A stretch of DNA of 64,000 bases, taken from Larus michahellis (taxonomy: Eukaryota > Chordata > Aves > Charadriiformes > Laridae). The notes beneath the pieces are model-generated. The model worked only from the letters and a program-made list of their open reading frames with translations. It did not search any database and was not told where the DNA came from. This document shows positions 25,416 to 38,100 of the stretch, one piece after another. The stretch covers positions 117,189,579-117,253,578 of the forward strand of contig NC_133897.1 in the NCBI RefSeq assembly GCF_964199755.1. Direction: 5' to 3'. Numbering within the stretch: position 1 is the first letter of the stretch; each line of letters opens with the position of its first letter. The position numbers and the translations under genes are program-made.

Positions 25416-27212
25416 CTGCCATTTCATGGAAGAACCATAGAATCATCAAATGCAAATACCTATTCTTGTTCAGGAAATCCTGCTCCTGCAAACTGTTGGG
25501 GGCTCAGGGAGTATTCTGGGGGAAGTATTACTATATATTTATTGTGTTCTTACACGCTTCACTCAGTATCTGTTATTGGCTGTTGTTAGTGAGAGGGTAT
25601 TTGAATGGTCTTGGACCTTTGGGTCTTGCTCAGTACAACTATTCCTTTATTGTAAAACCTGCCCCCCCCCCTTTTTTTTTTAATTTCTCTTGTTTTCCAG
25701 AATTGTTTCTAGCAATAGTACTCAAAGTTTGGCACAAATTGTGGCACTAACCTATTTAGGGGGTGTTTTAGGGCCACTGGCTACATATTCTTTGTGTGAC
25801 CTTGCACATGCCACCAAAATATACAAGCAAGGGTCATGTTCAGGGCAGGGTTAGGACTGTGGGTATATGTCAGTTCGTGGCTTAATTTCCTGTGATTTTG
25901 TCCTTTTTCGGTCATGTAACGGGTGCACTTCCAATTGCATCTCTCTCGTGTGCTCCTTGCACAATAGAGGCACTTTAGGGAAAGGGGTGTTCTAAGGAAG
26001 AGAAGTTTTTTAGTGGGTAGTGATCAAACAAATGCATGTTCAGGGCTGTCTGTAGACTGGTTATTTCTGCTCTCCTTTCAGACTCCTTTGCGGTGATTTT
26101 TGTGTCGCCCTTCCCTCTTCCAGATGTGCTAAACGCCCATATCTCTCTGTTGTATGTGACCAGCTTATCAATAAAAGTATATTTCTTTCTGTCTGTAGTG
26201 ACTATTGAAATAACCAAGGGACCTCTCTGCTTGTAAATGGAGAAGTAATATTAAGAGGGCATACTTTGTGCTGGTTGGAAATACTGCATTTGAGAAGATT
26301 TGAAACAAGAGGCTGCTATTTAATATAGATGCCCTGTTCCTTTTGTTAAAGTGTCAACTGTGCAAATTGCAGATGATTTTCACTCTTTGGTTCAATCTTA
26401 ATTGATTATTGTGATACAGTAGCATACTTTACTGTGTCAACAATTTTGAATCCCAAGTCCTCGTTTTCTGTGGAAACATTCTTAAAGTTTAGTCTGACTT
26501 TAGGCATTTAGTAGACTTTCTAATATATTTTCATTTTTTTTGAAAGATATGCTTATTTTTCCACAAACAGACCTCTAACTATTGTGCAAGGGGAAAAATA
26601 GTAGTGACTGCTAATGTTTACTTAAAACTTAAGCTAATTAAGAGTAGCGCTGCTTCTCACCTTCTTGAAAGAAAACTTTTCTAGCCTAATTCTTTGATTC
26701 TTTGATTCATTAACAGAAGGCAACCGTTCAGCATACTACGCAATGTAAATGTGAGCATTAGCTACCAGGAGACAGGTTGGTGAATGCAGGCTTTGGCTGC
26801 CTGTATCTGTAGGCTGCCTTTATAGTCAGTGGAGAGAAATAAGCACTTTCACTGCATGATTCATCTCACCCTCAGATAGATGTCTAAATTTGGAAGATGA
26901 ATTCCACCTGAAGTCCATTACTGAATATAAATGTCATTAGTTTGAACTAGGGAATTATTTAAAAGGACACTAGCTTGACTGGCACGGCAACTGAGTAGAA
27001 GTCTTCTGTTTTCTACCATGAACTAGTTTTCAGAGATTTAAAATCGGCACGCTGCAGCTTGTTTCGTATTTTGTGTTATTTGAAGCTGCTCTGCTTTTAT
27101 GGTAGATTTGATACTTAACAAATAGGATATATTCCCACTGCCTAATTTCTAAGCATCTAGCTCTGTGAAGGTATCTGAGTAGTCTTGTTGCCAACTGGTT
27201 TGACTTTTTTTT

Positions 27213-27253
27213 GGGGGGGGGGGGGGGTGGGGGTTGTGAGGGGGTTCGTGGGG
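27213..27253 (+). repeat. G-quadruplex-forming tract
   Basis: The run structure is G15, T, G5, six bases, G5, five bases, G4, directly after a run of eight T. It exceeds the usual four-run quadruplex pattern and would also be G-rich in the nascent YES1 pre-mRNA. Length variation between individuals or assembly error at the G15 run is likely. Confidence 0.85.
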
Positions 27254-29645
27254 AAGTAGCATAATTAAAGGAGCAGGGCATATAACAATTTTCTTTCTGC
27301 TCTAATCTTTGTTAAATGTTATCGATGAAAAAAAAAAAAAAAATCTTTAGGCATCCTTAAAATCATTGCTCTTCTAGAGTAGCCTGTGTCTCTCCAGTGG
27401 CTGTGCAGGAAGCCTTTGTAAGGTGATCCAGAATTCAAATTTTCAGGACCAAAAGGTACGCAGTGCAGATGCCTTCCTTAATTTTTATTTCTGTTTGTCT
27501 GTAGCCAACACTTGGAATGGCTGATATCCTTTTTAAGTAAGGTTCATGCTGTGCCATGCTCACTCACTCTGCCGTGCTTGAAAACTCTCTATTTCCCGCC
27601 CCTTCTTTTTTACTGTGATTCCTGTTGGCGGCAATCTCCTAGTCTTTTCTCTTTCTTTCCTTTTGCAAACGCTGCTCTCTATGTCGTAATTTTTGTCATT
27701 TTTATCCTCTTGATCACACTGATCAACTCTTACCATCAGACTCTATCCTTACACCTTAATCAAAAATAGATTGCTATTGTACCACTTGTATTTTTCTGTC
27801 CTGTTAATTATACTTATGTTTAGTTGTATGTGAAAGGCTCATGGAGCTCTGTCAAGTTTGTTGGTGGTTGGTTTGGGTTTTTTTTACATTAAAGTGAGTA
27901 TTTTTTTTATTTCCTACCTCAGCCTGAACATTCCAGAAAGTAGTTTAGGATTAGAAAATAACTTGCACCAACATTTCATGTTATGTATATCAGAGAAACC
28001 TCTATCCTTCAAACATTTTCCTCCACCAGGTACAACCACAGAGGCAAGAGGAGTTCCTCACTAGGAGCTTAGGGGAAATCACTGGTTGGAAACTTGGAAC
28101 TGAAGGGTTATTGGAGTTCCTAACTGGGAGAACTGGATGCTGTACAGATATCGTGGGCTCCCTACTTGTACCAACAAGGATGTAAAACATTTCTTGGCTC
28201 TCTAACAAAAATAGCAAAAGTCATAAGTCGCAGCTGTGACACCCTACGGGAAGGTACGAGGACAGATGAAGCACATCGCCAGCCTTTCCTTAACATTGGC
28301 TGAGCATTTGTCAAATTGAAATTGCCAGGCACTCCTAGAATAAAATGCCTTCCCTGCAAGAGGGGACGTGAAAAACCCAGTAGTCTCTACCAGTTGGGAA
28401 TGGCTGGATAATTCTCCCTATCCCTAGTCTGGCAATTTAATGCTAGGTGTTGTATGAGCAGGAAATGCAAACCTGTTGGTTTGTGTGATAAGGAGCAATT
28501 GCTGAGCTCTCTGCTTGATATCAAGTAGGACTTTGCTTGGGGACAATGTCTCTTCTTCATGTTGAGTTACAACCAGTATTTGGTAGAAATATGAGGTGCT
28601 ACCTACTCCTTCCCTATAGACTGATCCAATGAAGTTACTCCCTTCTGGTTTTGCCTTTCGTCTTATTGTGTGTTTGGGGTTTAGTGCTGTGTTGTGCAGC
28701 TCTTGCCTGTCTTTAGACCAGTCATCAGTGAACTGTGCCACTCCTCAGGTGGCTGAACGTACAGGTATTCTTCTAATTATGCTTGGTCTCAGAGTTATCA
28801 CTCTTAGCATTATTCTTTGTGAAAAGCAGTGGATTCTGGCAGCGAACAGTCCACAAATTGCTGCAAACAGCAGAACCTGTTTTTCAGCCGATTCATTTCA
28901 TGTTTAGTCCAGAAGACAGTGTTTAAAAATGTGCAAAATTGATTCTTAAAGCTCACCTGTGGGATGATAGTATTGCATTGCTTCCTGCTTGAAAGATGAC
29001 ATTTAGAAGCATTAAGTTTATAAAACTGGTGAGGACTTAAGGAGTTTTTGAAGCTTAGAAGATTTGAGGTTTAGCAAAGAAATCCCATTTCTGCTGGACA
29101 GGGAACTCCTCTAACTTTTTCTCAGATACAGCTTCCTTTTTAACCTTATGAGAAATGAGAAATACGTGTTTTTACATATTTGTAAACGATTAGTTTATAT
29201 CAGTTTAAGAAGAACCAGAACACTGAAATGAGTAAGGAGACCACATAAAGGGACTTGAAATACCTCACCCTCCAGGAGAGACATCTTCCCTTTTTCATTT
29301 TATGGGAACATGATAAAATAGAATTATTTAAAATGTTTGTATTGTTTTAATTTGTTTTCAAAAAATACTTGGTTTTATGGAAATTTTCAGTTGGAGCTTG
29401 TCAAATCTGCAGCAAGATACGTATTTTGTCTCTTTTCAGCATGCTGTTTATTTTTGAAGATAAGTTTTGTCATTGCAATGTTTCTATTTTAGGCATGTTA
29501 ACTCTTCTTAAATACTGTTAATTTGTTGTTTCCTTCATTACTACTCGTAGCTTAAATCCTTCTGACCTATGACCAAAATTTAAGTAACGTGGAGTTTACT
29601 GAGGAATAAGTTGTTTGACGTGCACGCTTCTGCTGAATCCCTAAC

Positions 29646-29688
29646 ATCTTCCACCCTTTAGGTGGAAGATTAAAGGTTTCTACCTTTA
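29646..29688. repeat. two adjacent perfect hairpins
   Basis: ATCTTCCACC / GGTGGAAGAT (10-bp stem, 5-nt loop CTTTA) at 29,646-29,670 abuts TAAAGGT / ACCTTTA (7-bp stem, 4-nt loop) at 29,671-29,688 with no gap. The element is too short for a microRNA precursor and is not a transposon end that I recognise. Confidence 0.8.
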
Positions 29689-31540
29689 CACTTAATTAAA
29701 ATGGAAATTGTCCTTCCTTCTGGCAATACTTTTGGAGTCAAAAGAGTATTGCTAAAAGCTCTGCTTACTGGTTAGGAAAAAGAAAATTTTCTACTACACA
29801 GTAGTTATTTAGCCTGAAGAGAACCTTTAAGTATACATTGTGTACTCCTGAAAACAAGTGATTGACAGAGTGATTGAGAACATGAAATGGCCAAGGCATT
29901 TTACTTACCTATTTAGAAGAGGGTTTCCTGAACCTGTCGATTAAAAACTGAAGGATGTCTTTGTGCTGTGTGTATACCCTATTGTAGGTTAACAGTATTT
30001 ACCTACATGAAATATGTCAAAACCATTTTCTCTTGCTGTGTTCTTTGTTCTTTGATTACTAATATTCTGTTTCTTTTTTAAAGAGAATGTGTAGCACTCT
30101 AGTTGTCACTCTAGCATCTCTTCACTCTTCCCTTCACACCTTTCTCTCATCTATTCCTGTTTTAAATTCGATCCTGTACAGTGGCTAACTTACCAAAGTT
30201 ATCGGTTGTGTTCACTTTGCACATCTTCAGAGAGTAGTGACTGGTAATGTGGTTTACGTGCTGCTGGCTAGTTCACGCTTGGATTGTGTTGCCTGAATGG
30301 TAGGGAGTAATCTGAGCTGGAAAATGCTAAATTAGAGGGAAGGCCCATTGCCATATTAGGAAAACCTTTTAAAAAGATGAACAGAACACTGACGTAATCT
30401 TTAACGTATCCTTAGAAGATGTCTGAAGGCTTCTACATTTTTTTTGAGCTGGATTTTGATAAACCTCCCCATCACAGGAAATGCTGAGATGGTTTCCCTT
30501 TGTTTCACTCTATCAAATAAGAACACCCTCAGGAAAAGTTTGTCTTTGACATCTTTTTCAGAAATGCTTTTATGAACTGTGTTTAAAATCCTTTCAACAG
30601 TTTTAAGTGGTAGAGTCAAAATCATCAGAAGATGAGTGTAAAGGAAAACCATCAAGGAATGGTAAGTGAACAGTGTGGTTTTCTATTACATGCCATTGTT
30701 GCAGGCTTGGAACACCCTGTACATGTCACTCTAATTGCTAGTCTGGAGCTGGAAAGAGTTGGTTTTTTTTTTTGATTCCTTAGCAAATGAAACAACATGA
30801 ACGTGAGGGAAAGTAACACCTTGTTTTTGAAAGGAAAGAATTAAGTTAGGTTTTTTGTTCGGTTGTTTTCTGTTTGTTTGGTGGTTTTTTTTATTGGTAG
30901 CAGGCTCACAAAATTGCTAGCGAAATGCCCACATTGGAACAAAACTTTTCTGTTGAGGACAGAGGATACACCTACTTTGCAGGAGCCAACCCTGACCTAG
31001 GACAAGTGACTGTAGCCTACAAATAAGCCATTTTTCCTCCCAAGATAAGAGGGAAGTGGCTGCTTCGTTTTTGCGGTGTGCTTGCTGAGGTGCAGCAGAA
31101 ATGTCTTTCTCCTGCAGAAATAGATGAACTTGGAAGGTAGAACTGCCATGTGGCTGAGCTCCATGCATGTTGCAAACCATAGTGCCAGGTGCTTGTAGGC
31201 TAGATGATGAGCAGAACAATGGAGTATTGGAGATAAGTGTAAGAAACCCTGGGTAGGGTAACTGTGAGACTCCACTCTTACCATGTCCTATTGTCTCCAT
31301 TTTCATACGAGTGATAGATTTCTTCACATTTGTCTCACAGCTCCATGATTGGAGTAATCCAGATTAATTGAGAGTCTGTACCAGTTTAATACAGATAAAT
31401 ACAATAGCACGCTTCTTGCAAGAAGGATCTTGTTTATGCTTCCAGGATACAGAAATTTCTGTTCTAGAGCAGTACTGAAAAAAACCTGAAAATCATAAGG
31501 GACAGTGGCTGCTGCCAAAATAAATAGTAGAGTCTCAGAT

Positions 31541-32157
31541 GGGCCTGTGTGAACCTCATGAAATTCAGCAAGGTCAACTGCAAGGTCCTGCACGTGGGTC
31601 AAGGCAATCCCCATCAATACAGACTAGGGAATGAATGTATGGAGAGCATACATTCTTGTGAGACTCCATGCAATTCTGGGGCCCTCAACACAAGACAGAC
31701 ATTGACCTGTTGGAGTGGGTCCAGAGAAGGGACACAAAAATGGTCAGAAGGCTGGAACACCTCTCATGAAGAGAGTGAGAGAGTTGGAGTTGTTCAGCCT
31801 GGAGAAGAGAAGGCTCCATGGAGACCTTATTGCAGCCTTTCAATATATAAGAAAGATGGAGAGAGGCCTTTTACAAGGGCCTGTAGTGACAGAATAAAGG
31901 GTAGCAGTTTTAAACTGAAAGAGGGTAGGTTTAGATTGGATATAAGGAAGAAATTTTTTACTATGAGGGTGGCAAGACCCTGGGACAGGTTGCCCAGAGA
32001 AGATGTGGATGCCCCATCCCTGGAAGTGTTCAAGGTTGGGTTGGATGGGGCTTTGAGCAGCCTTATCTAGTGGAAGGTGTCCCTGCCCATGGCAGGGGGG
32101 TTGGACTAAGTGATCTCTGAAGGTCCCTTCCAACCAATACATTCTGTGATGCTATGG
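31541..32157 (+). mobile_element. CR1 LINE 3' fragment, fairly young, sense orientation
   Basis: The segment follows the typical avian CR1 3' region closely: the NxKFSKVNCKVLH-like coding end at the start, then the EKRRL-like stretch near 31,802, the VARPWDRLPRED-like stretch near 31,970, and a 3' tail that includes ggtcccttccaacc and ends in ATTCTGTGATGCTATGG at about 32,141-32,157. A sense open frame of 173 codons (31,549-32,070) survives, joined across an internal deletion near 31,650-31,670. It is 5'-truncated and has no complete reverse transcriptase, so it cannot move by itself. Confidence 0.93.
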
Positions 32158-35100
32158 AAGAAGAAATATTCCTTACCTGGAATACCATGTGTGTTCCTGG
32201 TGATCCCTGTTAAAGGGAAGCACTGAAAAAAAACTGAGGGAACTTGGAGAAAATGAGGTGGTTGGAGTGACCAGAAAGCCATTTGCTAGACTGGAGTCTA
32301 ATGGGACTGCATCAGTCTTGCCAGGCGGAAGGTTGAATGGAGCCGTCATCTACACACTCAACACAGGGAATAGAAACGGTGCTCCAAGGCAAATGTAACA
32401 AGCTTGCTGTCTGGATGTTGGCATTAAATTCAGATGGGATGTGAGGCATGTACTTCTAGTGCTTATTGTGTTTAAAATTTAGGTCTTGTCCAGTGTGGGT
32501 GGACTCTCCATAACAGGTCACTTTGAAATTAAATTAATTTGATCATGTGCGTACCTTCAAAAACACAAAAAAAGAGAAATGAATTCAGGGCAGCCCTATG
32601 GCCTTTGTTGTGCAAGATGCCTGACAAGCTAATTAACGTAATTTCTCCTGGTCTTCTTGCCTCTGAAGGGTGTCATATCTGTCAGTATAGCAAGCAATAT
32701 AACAGTAGTAATGATAGCTATTAGGGTAGTAATTCTTGTTTAGTTAAACATCATCCAGCTCTTCTCTTTTAATAAGGGTATTATTTAGCAGACGTCATCC
32801 TACACCTTGTTTGTTTAATTTTGAATTTCTCTACAACTTAATTGTACTTTTCACTTGTGTTTTATGTACAAAGGAAAACACAAGCTATTGAATCATCAAG
32901 GACAGTGTACATATATGGTTGTAATTGTTTATACATACTTTTACTTTTTGTTTTAGTCAAAAGGTTGATGTTTTCCATCTGGCTTCTTGAAATTCCTGTT
33001 GTTCAGCAAAGAGCTAATTGCTGAAGGAGGTCTGGATATGTGGCCCTTGAATAAATGAGTAGCAACATTTTATCAGTAATTGGATTTAAATACTTTAATT
33101 ACCGATTTTTGTTAACATGCTAATCATGTCAAGTATATTCGGATAAAATAGCTTGAGAATAAAGGGGAATTTACTTTCAACTTAGGGCGACATTTGGCAA
33201 ACAGTAGCTGGGAAAATTCATTTCTACAAAGCAGGTATGTGCAAACGTAAAGTAACAGTTTGTCAGACACACACCAAATTAATTAAGTCTAAGTTCCATG
33301 GGATTCCCTAACAGCGTTCCTGCCCTATAGTTGGGGTGGGTCTAACAGTCATTTATTCTAGAGTCTTTTTTTAATTCATATTTTAAGTTGCTGTAACTGT
33401 TCCTTTATTTATATTTATAAACTGACTAACAGAGACCAAATGACTTTGCAACTGGATTCTTACTGATATTGAATTCCTCTATCATCTTAAAATGTAATTG
33501 CTACTTCAGCCATATGCCCAGTTGAGAAAATTAAAAATACCATAGATTCATATGAATTTCACTATCTCTGAATTTCCGGGAGCTTGCAAATTTTGTAGTC
33601 CCTTTTTTCAAATGTAGTTTGTAGTTGCTGAACTTTGAAATAAATGACCTCTTAAATTTTCAGAGAATTTTTCAGAACAAAAGTGCTGCAAATTGTTCTT
33701 CTACCGTGTAAGTTTTACTTTACTTTTTCTGCAAAGCAGATGTCCCATAGGAAAGCCGTTTGCATGTTTCCTGCTGTGAGATCCAGAAAACAGAACATCG
33801 GTTTACCTCAGTAAACGATATTGAAGAGTTGCTTTTTAAATAACTTTTGGAAGCATCCTTTTCATAAATAATATACTTAAATAGAAAATCGAACGTATAA
33901 AAATGTTCTGCGATACCAGGCATACCTTTTGTTGTTTTCCAGATAGGATTCAATGAAAACAAAACCTTTATGTGTATAAATTAGTTCCTAAATCCTGTCT
34001 GAAATAGGCTAGATAGGTTTGACAAGGTATGACATGCATCTTACTGTAATCTGAAACAATCTTTTGGCCAAACTTCTTGAATATATCAGGCTTGTAATTA
34101 TTTACAAATTAATAAAAATCGCTATTATACTGAAAAACCTGAATTGTCCTTTTCTGCTTGTGTTTATTTATAGACTGTGTACTTAAACGTTCAAGACAGT
34201 GGAGCAGCAGTAATGCTGTCTAGACAATATATTGGTTGTTTTGTCTGTGGTATCATCTATTGTCAGAGAAAATGTCTTTGGTAAAGGCTTGAAATTGTAT
34301 GGCTAGACATTGTAACTCTAAATTTTAAAAGGGTCTCGTGTATATGTATATTTCAGCACATAAAATTGCTTTTGCAATTCTGATATTTTAGTTAATTTCT
34401 CCCTTTTGATCTTGACTGCTGGAGTAAAGAAAATTAATCCGTCGGTGTTGTGTACCCATTTTGCATCCTCTGCCTTAGGTTTGTTGGCAGTTTTTTTGTT
34501 GGATGTAGCAGAAAGCACAAATTATTTTTCACTCTTTCTGAATGTGAACAATGTGCTTGAAAATTTAGAATAGATCCTGAAAACACACTTTCTTAAAATA
34601 AAAGTTCTACTTAGCTATTGGTACGTTTTTAAAATGAACTTTAAACATTTAAATTTGCCAAATATTTTCTCTGCTGTGCTCTGGAGGTTAGAAGGAGCTC
34701 CCTCTGGCTGTCAGTCAGGTACCCCCAGCTAGGCTCTGTGCCTACTGCAGGTGGGCTTGGGATGTTGTGAATTTTTTTGTTTGTTTTGGTGGGGTGTTTT
34801 TCGACACCCCTTCTTTTTTGTGTGCTTTCTGTTGCCTTGCACACAGGGTAGGCCGCTTCCAGCTTTGAAGTGGGGATTGCTCAAGTGAGCAACTGGAAGA
34901 CAAGGAGGTTGATGATGGACATGTGCTTCTTCAGATGCCTGAACAGCTTTGACAAGAAAGCCTTGCCCAGGTGTAGCAGACTAAAAGTCAGGCTGCTACA
35001 GTTCGCACTTGGAAGATCTCAGTCCAGGTCTTGGCTGTGACACTCACCTCCTTTCAGAAGCCTTGTCTAAAACAGAAAGTTATGATGTTTAAATCTATAT

Positions 35101-38100
35101 CGTTATAGTACTAACTATTTTTATTTTCTTGCATATGGTTATTCTGACTTCAACCAGGCAGCATGAAACAATTCAAGTAAAGATATACCAGAATGCAAAT
35201 CCTGTGCAGATGTTGCATCAACATAACTACATTAGTTTAAATTCATAAGCTAGGTCACGCCTGTAGAAATTTTCTCATATAGCTGAGTCCTTAGTCTCCA
35301 TCTGACTGTGAGCTTTCTGAGCTACAGATGGTTGGAGGTTAGAGAAATCTCAGTCTGTGCACATCCTGCTCCTCTTTCCTCACAAGGCATCTGCTGCTGG
35401 TCACTCTTCCTAAAGAGAGAAAACTTTATTCGTTGTCAGAGTCCGAGCCCAGGCCCATGGTGAAGGAGGAGCTCCTGGTTAGAGGCAAAGGCTGCTATTG
35501 AAGACAAGATACTGAACTAGATCATCTTTGATTAGAAGTGTCTTTAAAATTAGAGTATGCTTGCTGTCTTCCACCTCTAGTCTGTCTTTCCTGAACGCTT
35601 ACTAGTCTGATTGGAAAAGCCACCTTTTCTTGCTATGCTTGCGTACCACATCTGGTCAAAGGAAAACCCACACTATCTCAGATAGCGTAGGCGAAACTCT
35701 GATTATAAATAAACACAATTTTATGAGTGTGTATTTTGCAGAGCTAGGCACATGTCATCCACAACATGATCATTGTCTCCAACGTGTTTCTGCAGCCTTT
35801 GCCTGTCTTTAAAATGAAAGACTGTCTCTACAGATTCAGCTGTCCAAATTCACAATAAGTGGGAGGAGATCCTACATGTTTGGTCCAGCTAAAAGGAACG
35901 CGTGACTGAGAGGGAAAACTGAATGCTCACATCTCCCCTGACTTTGGCTCACTGATAATCTGTAATTCCACTTTATTTGTTAGAACTTGTTGTTGCAGTA
36001 GTTAATTTTTCCTTCAACTTTGTAACCTGGCATCCAATGGGACCTTGCAGTCAGATGGTAGGGCCTGGTATGGATTGGGACAAGGGTTGTACTGTCTGCT
36101 TCTTACCTGTTAGTTCCAACTTGGATGATAGGTGTTTCTTCAGGAGAGAAGCTTTTGTTTGGGACGATTCAAATTGGAGAACTGGAAATCCTCAGTCTCC
36201 TTTATGGATACGCTGTCCTAAGTCTGATACATCTGAGCAAGTCCCCCATGTCTAAAACCGTTCAAATCTCAGAGGAAGCACGCTTCCATCAAACTCAATG
36301 ACCTTCATTCCAAAAAAAGAAGTCAAAAAATTATGAGAGGATGTAAAGGATTGAAGGACCTTATTCTTTTTTATGCAATTTTTGCTTATCCTAACTTTCC
36401 AGGTAGTGTTTTGAAATCTGTTATTCCTTCAGAGCACAGTTGTAGTGATATTGTCAGCCAGGCAAGTAGCTCCTCCAGCAGAAAGATCAGACTCAATCAT
36501 TAATTTAATGCAAATTTAAAATTCTGCTTCCTGTAAATAAATAAATAATAAAATAAATTAGCTAGAACAGAAATATGTACTATTTCCAACAGCTTTTAAC
36601 TCTGAAATGCAAAATGTACAACTAGAAAAGCAATTTTGTACTCATTGTTTTTTCTCTCTTTATACAGAGTCCTCTGTTCTACACTGGGTTGCTAGCTGTA
36701 GCTTTATTAGTAAACAATCTGGGGTTTGTTCTGCTTCTATGAAATCAAAAGCATTGCCACAGCAGCCCCAGAATTTTCCTTGAATATGTTTGTATAGTCA
36801 TGATAAAAGCAGGATTTGGTCTGTAGAAACATTAGGATCAAAAATTTCAGATTGCATTAGTCAGTGATAAAGAGGATATTTCTTTACTTTTAAATATATT
36901 TTTAGTTTATGGGCAACTTAAGATCTAATAATGCTACTTTATAGTTATTTTTCTGGGTAGAACTGCACGAAGACATGTGGGAAACGTTGAAGTTCTAGTA
37001 ACCTAAATCCTTGCTTCAGTGTCTTTTTTCTTTTTTTTTTTTTTAATGCTTCTTCCTTTATCTTCACTTTTTCCTCCTTATTCGATCATTAATTACAAGG
37101 TCATGTCATTTGCACTTTAAATGCATAATGATACAGACACTCCAAGGTCTCTTTACACTAATGTTATTGTTAATTATAAAACTGAATCCAGTAGAACATC
37201 ATTCTTTGAAATGCCATGGGTTGATCACGGTAAAATAAGCAAACTTCGCAGTTTATGGCAGCTCATAAAAGATAAATTCTATCACGTGATTAAAAATGCA
37301 TAATTTTTAAAAAATTGTGTATACTCTGCAAAGAACACAGGGCAATTCCTTCGTTTATTTTCCTTTACAAACATGTCAGGTTGCTTTGTAGACAAGAAAT
37401 CCTACCCATATTTTCATACCGAAGCAGTGACCTGTTAAAGATGGACGGAGTCAGTTGGACGTGATAGTGTTAGCCAGAGGGGTCATTAGGTTCTTTTCTG
37501 GTTATCTCTGTTTCTTTCTATCTGTGTCACTTCTAATAAATGAGTTTTCGATACCACCAGCTGAAAACAGCTGTTTGGCGGATGCTCTGCATTGTTTGCC
37601 TGTCATACGAAAAGCCAGTATCGGTCGTGTGTCTCCGGTGACAGATGGAGTCAGCTCTGCACTTGTTTGAGCAAATAGTCGGCAGTCAGCTAATGGATCC
37701 ATTAGCGAACTTTCCACAGAATATCCTGTCTTCACCATTGCATGAAATTTTAATAACTTTAAATCATGCCTTAAGTTGAAAGTTAAGAGGACCTTTTTAT
37801 AAGACATTTGTTTCATGTTTGAGAAGTGAAGATGCTTCTTTTCTTGGTAAAAACAGTTTATTTTTTGCTAACACTGAGAAGTGAAGGTAGAGTAGCAGTG
37901 GAAATCCTTCTATGTTTTTTTCATCTTTTTATTAGCAATTTATGAACTTCAAGTGAAATTTTTCATGTTATGTAGCATGGCGGGTTGGTTTTTAGTTGTT
38001 GGCGTTTTTTTTATTTTTAGGCAGGAGGATATTTGCAGTCTTGCTTTATCCTTCTGGAAAGAGATTTGACTTGCTTGTTCTTTTAACTTGACTCTTCATA

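Larger units (their letters stand above)
25416..31540 (+). other. YES1: YES1 intron 1, middle segment
   Basis: No gene is supported. It contains a G-rich tract at 27,213-27,253, an A-run near 27,328-27,342, adjacent perfect hairpins at 29,646-29,688, and an antisense 136-codon open frame at 30,917-31,327 with no domain I recognise. A short catagaatcat word near 25,437 resembles a CR1 terminus but is too short to call. Confidence 0.65.

Noticed and set aside
25434..25450. Another CR1 terminus (catagaatcat word)
   Set aside because: Only about a dozen bases match and no further CR1 sequence follows.
31549..32070. Sense 173-codon frame as a domesticated gene
   Set aside because: The translation is the known CR1 3' coding end continued through LINE noncoding sequence across an internal deletion. 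Nothing suggests selection for a new protein.
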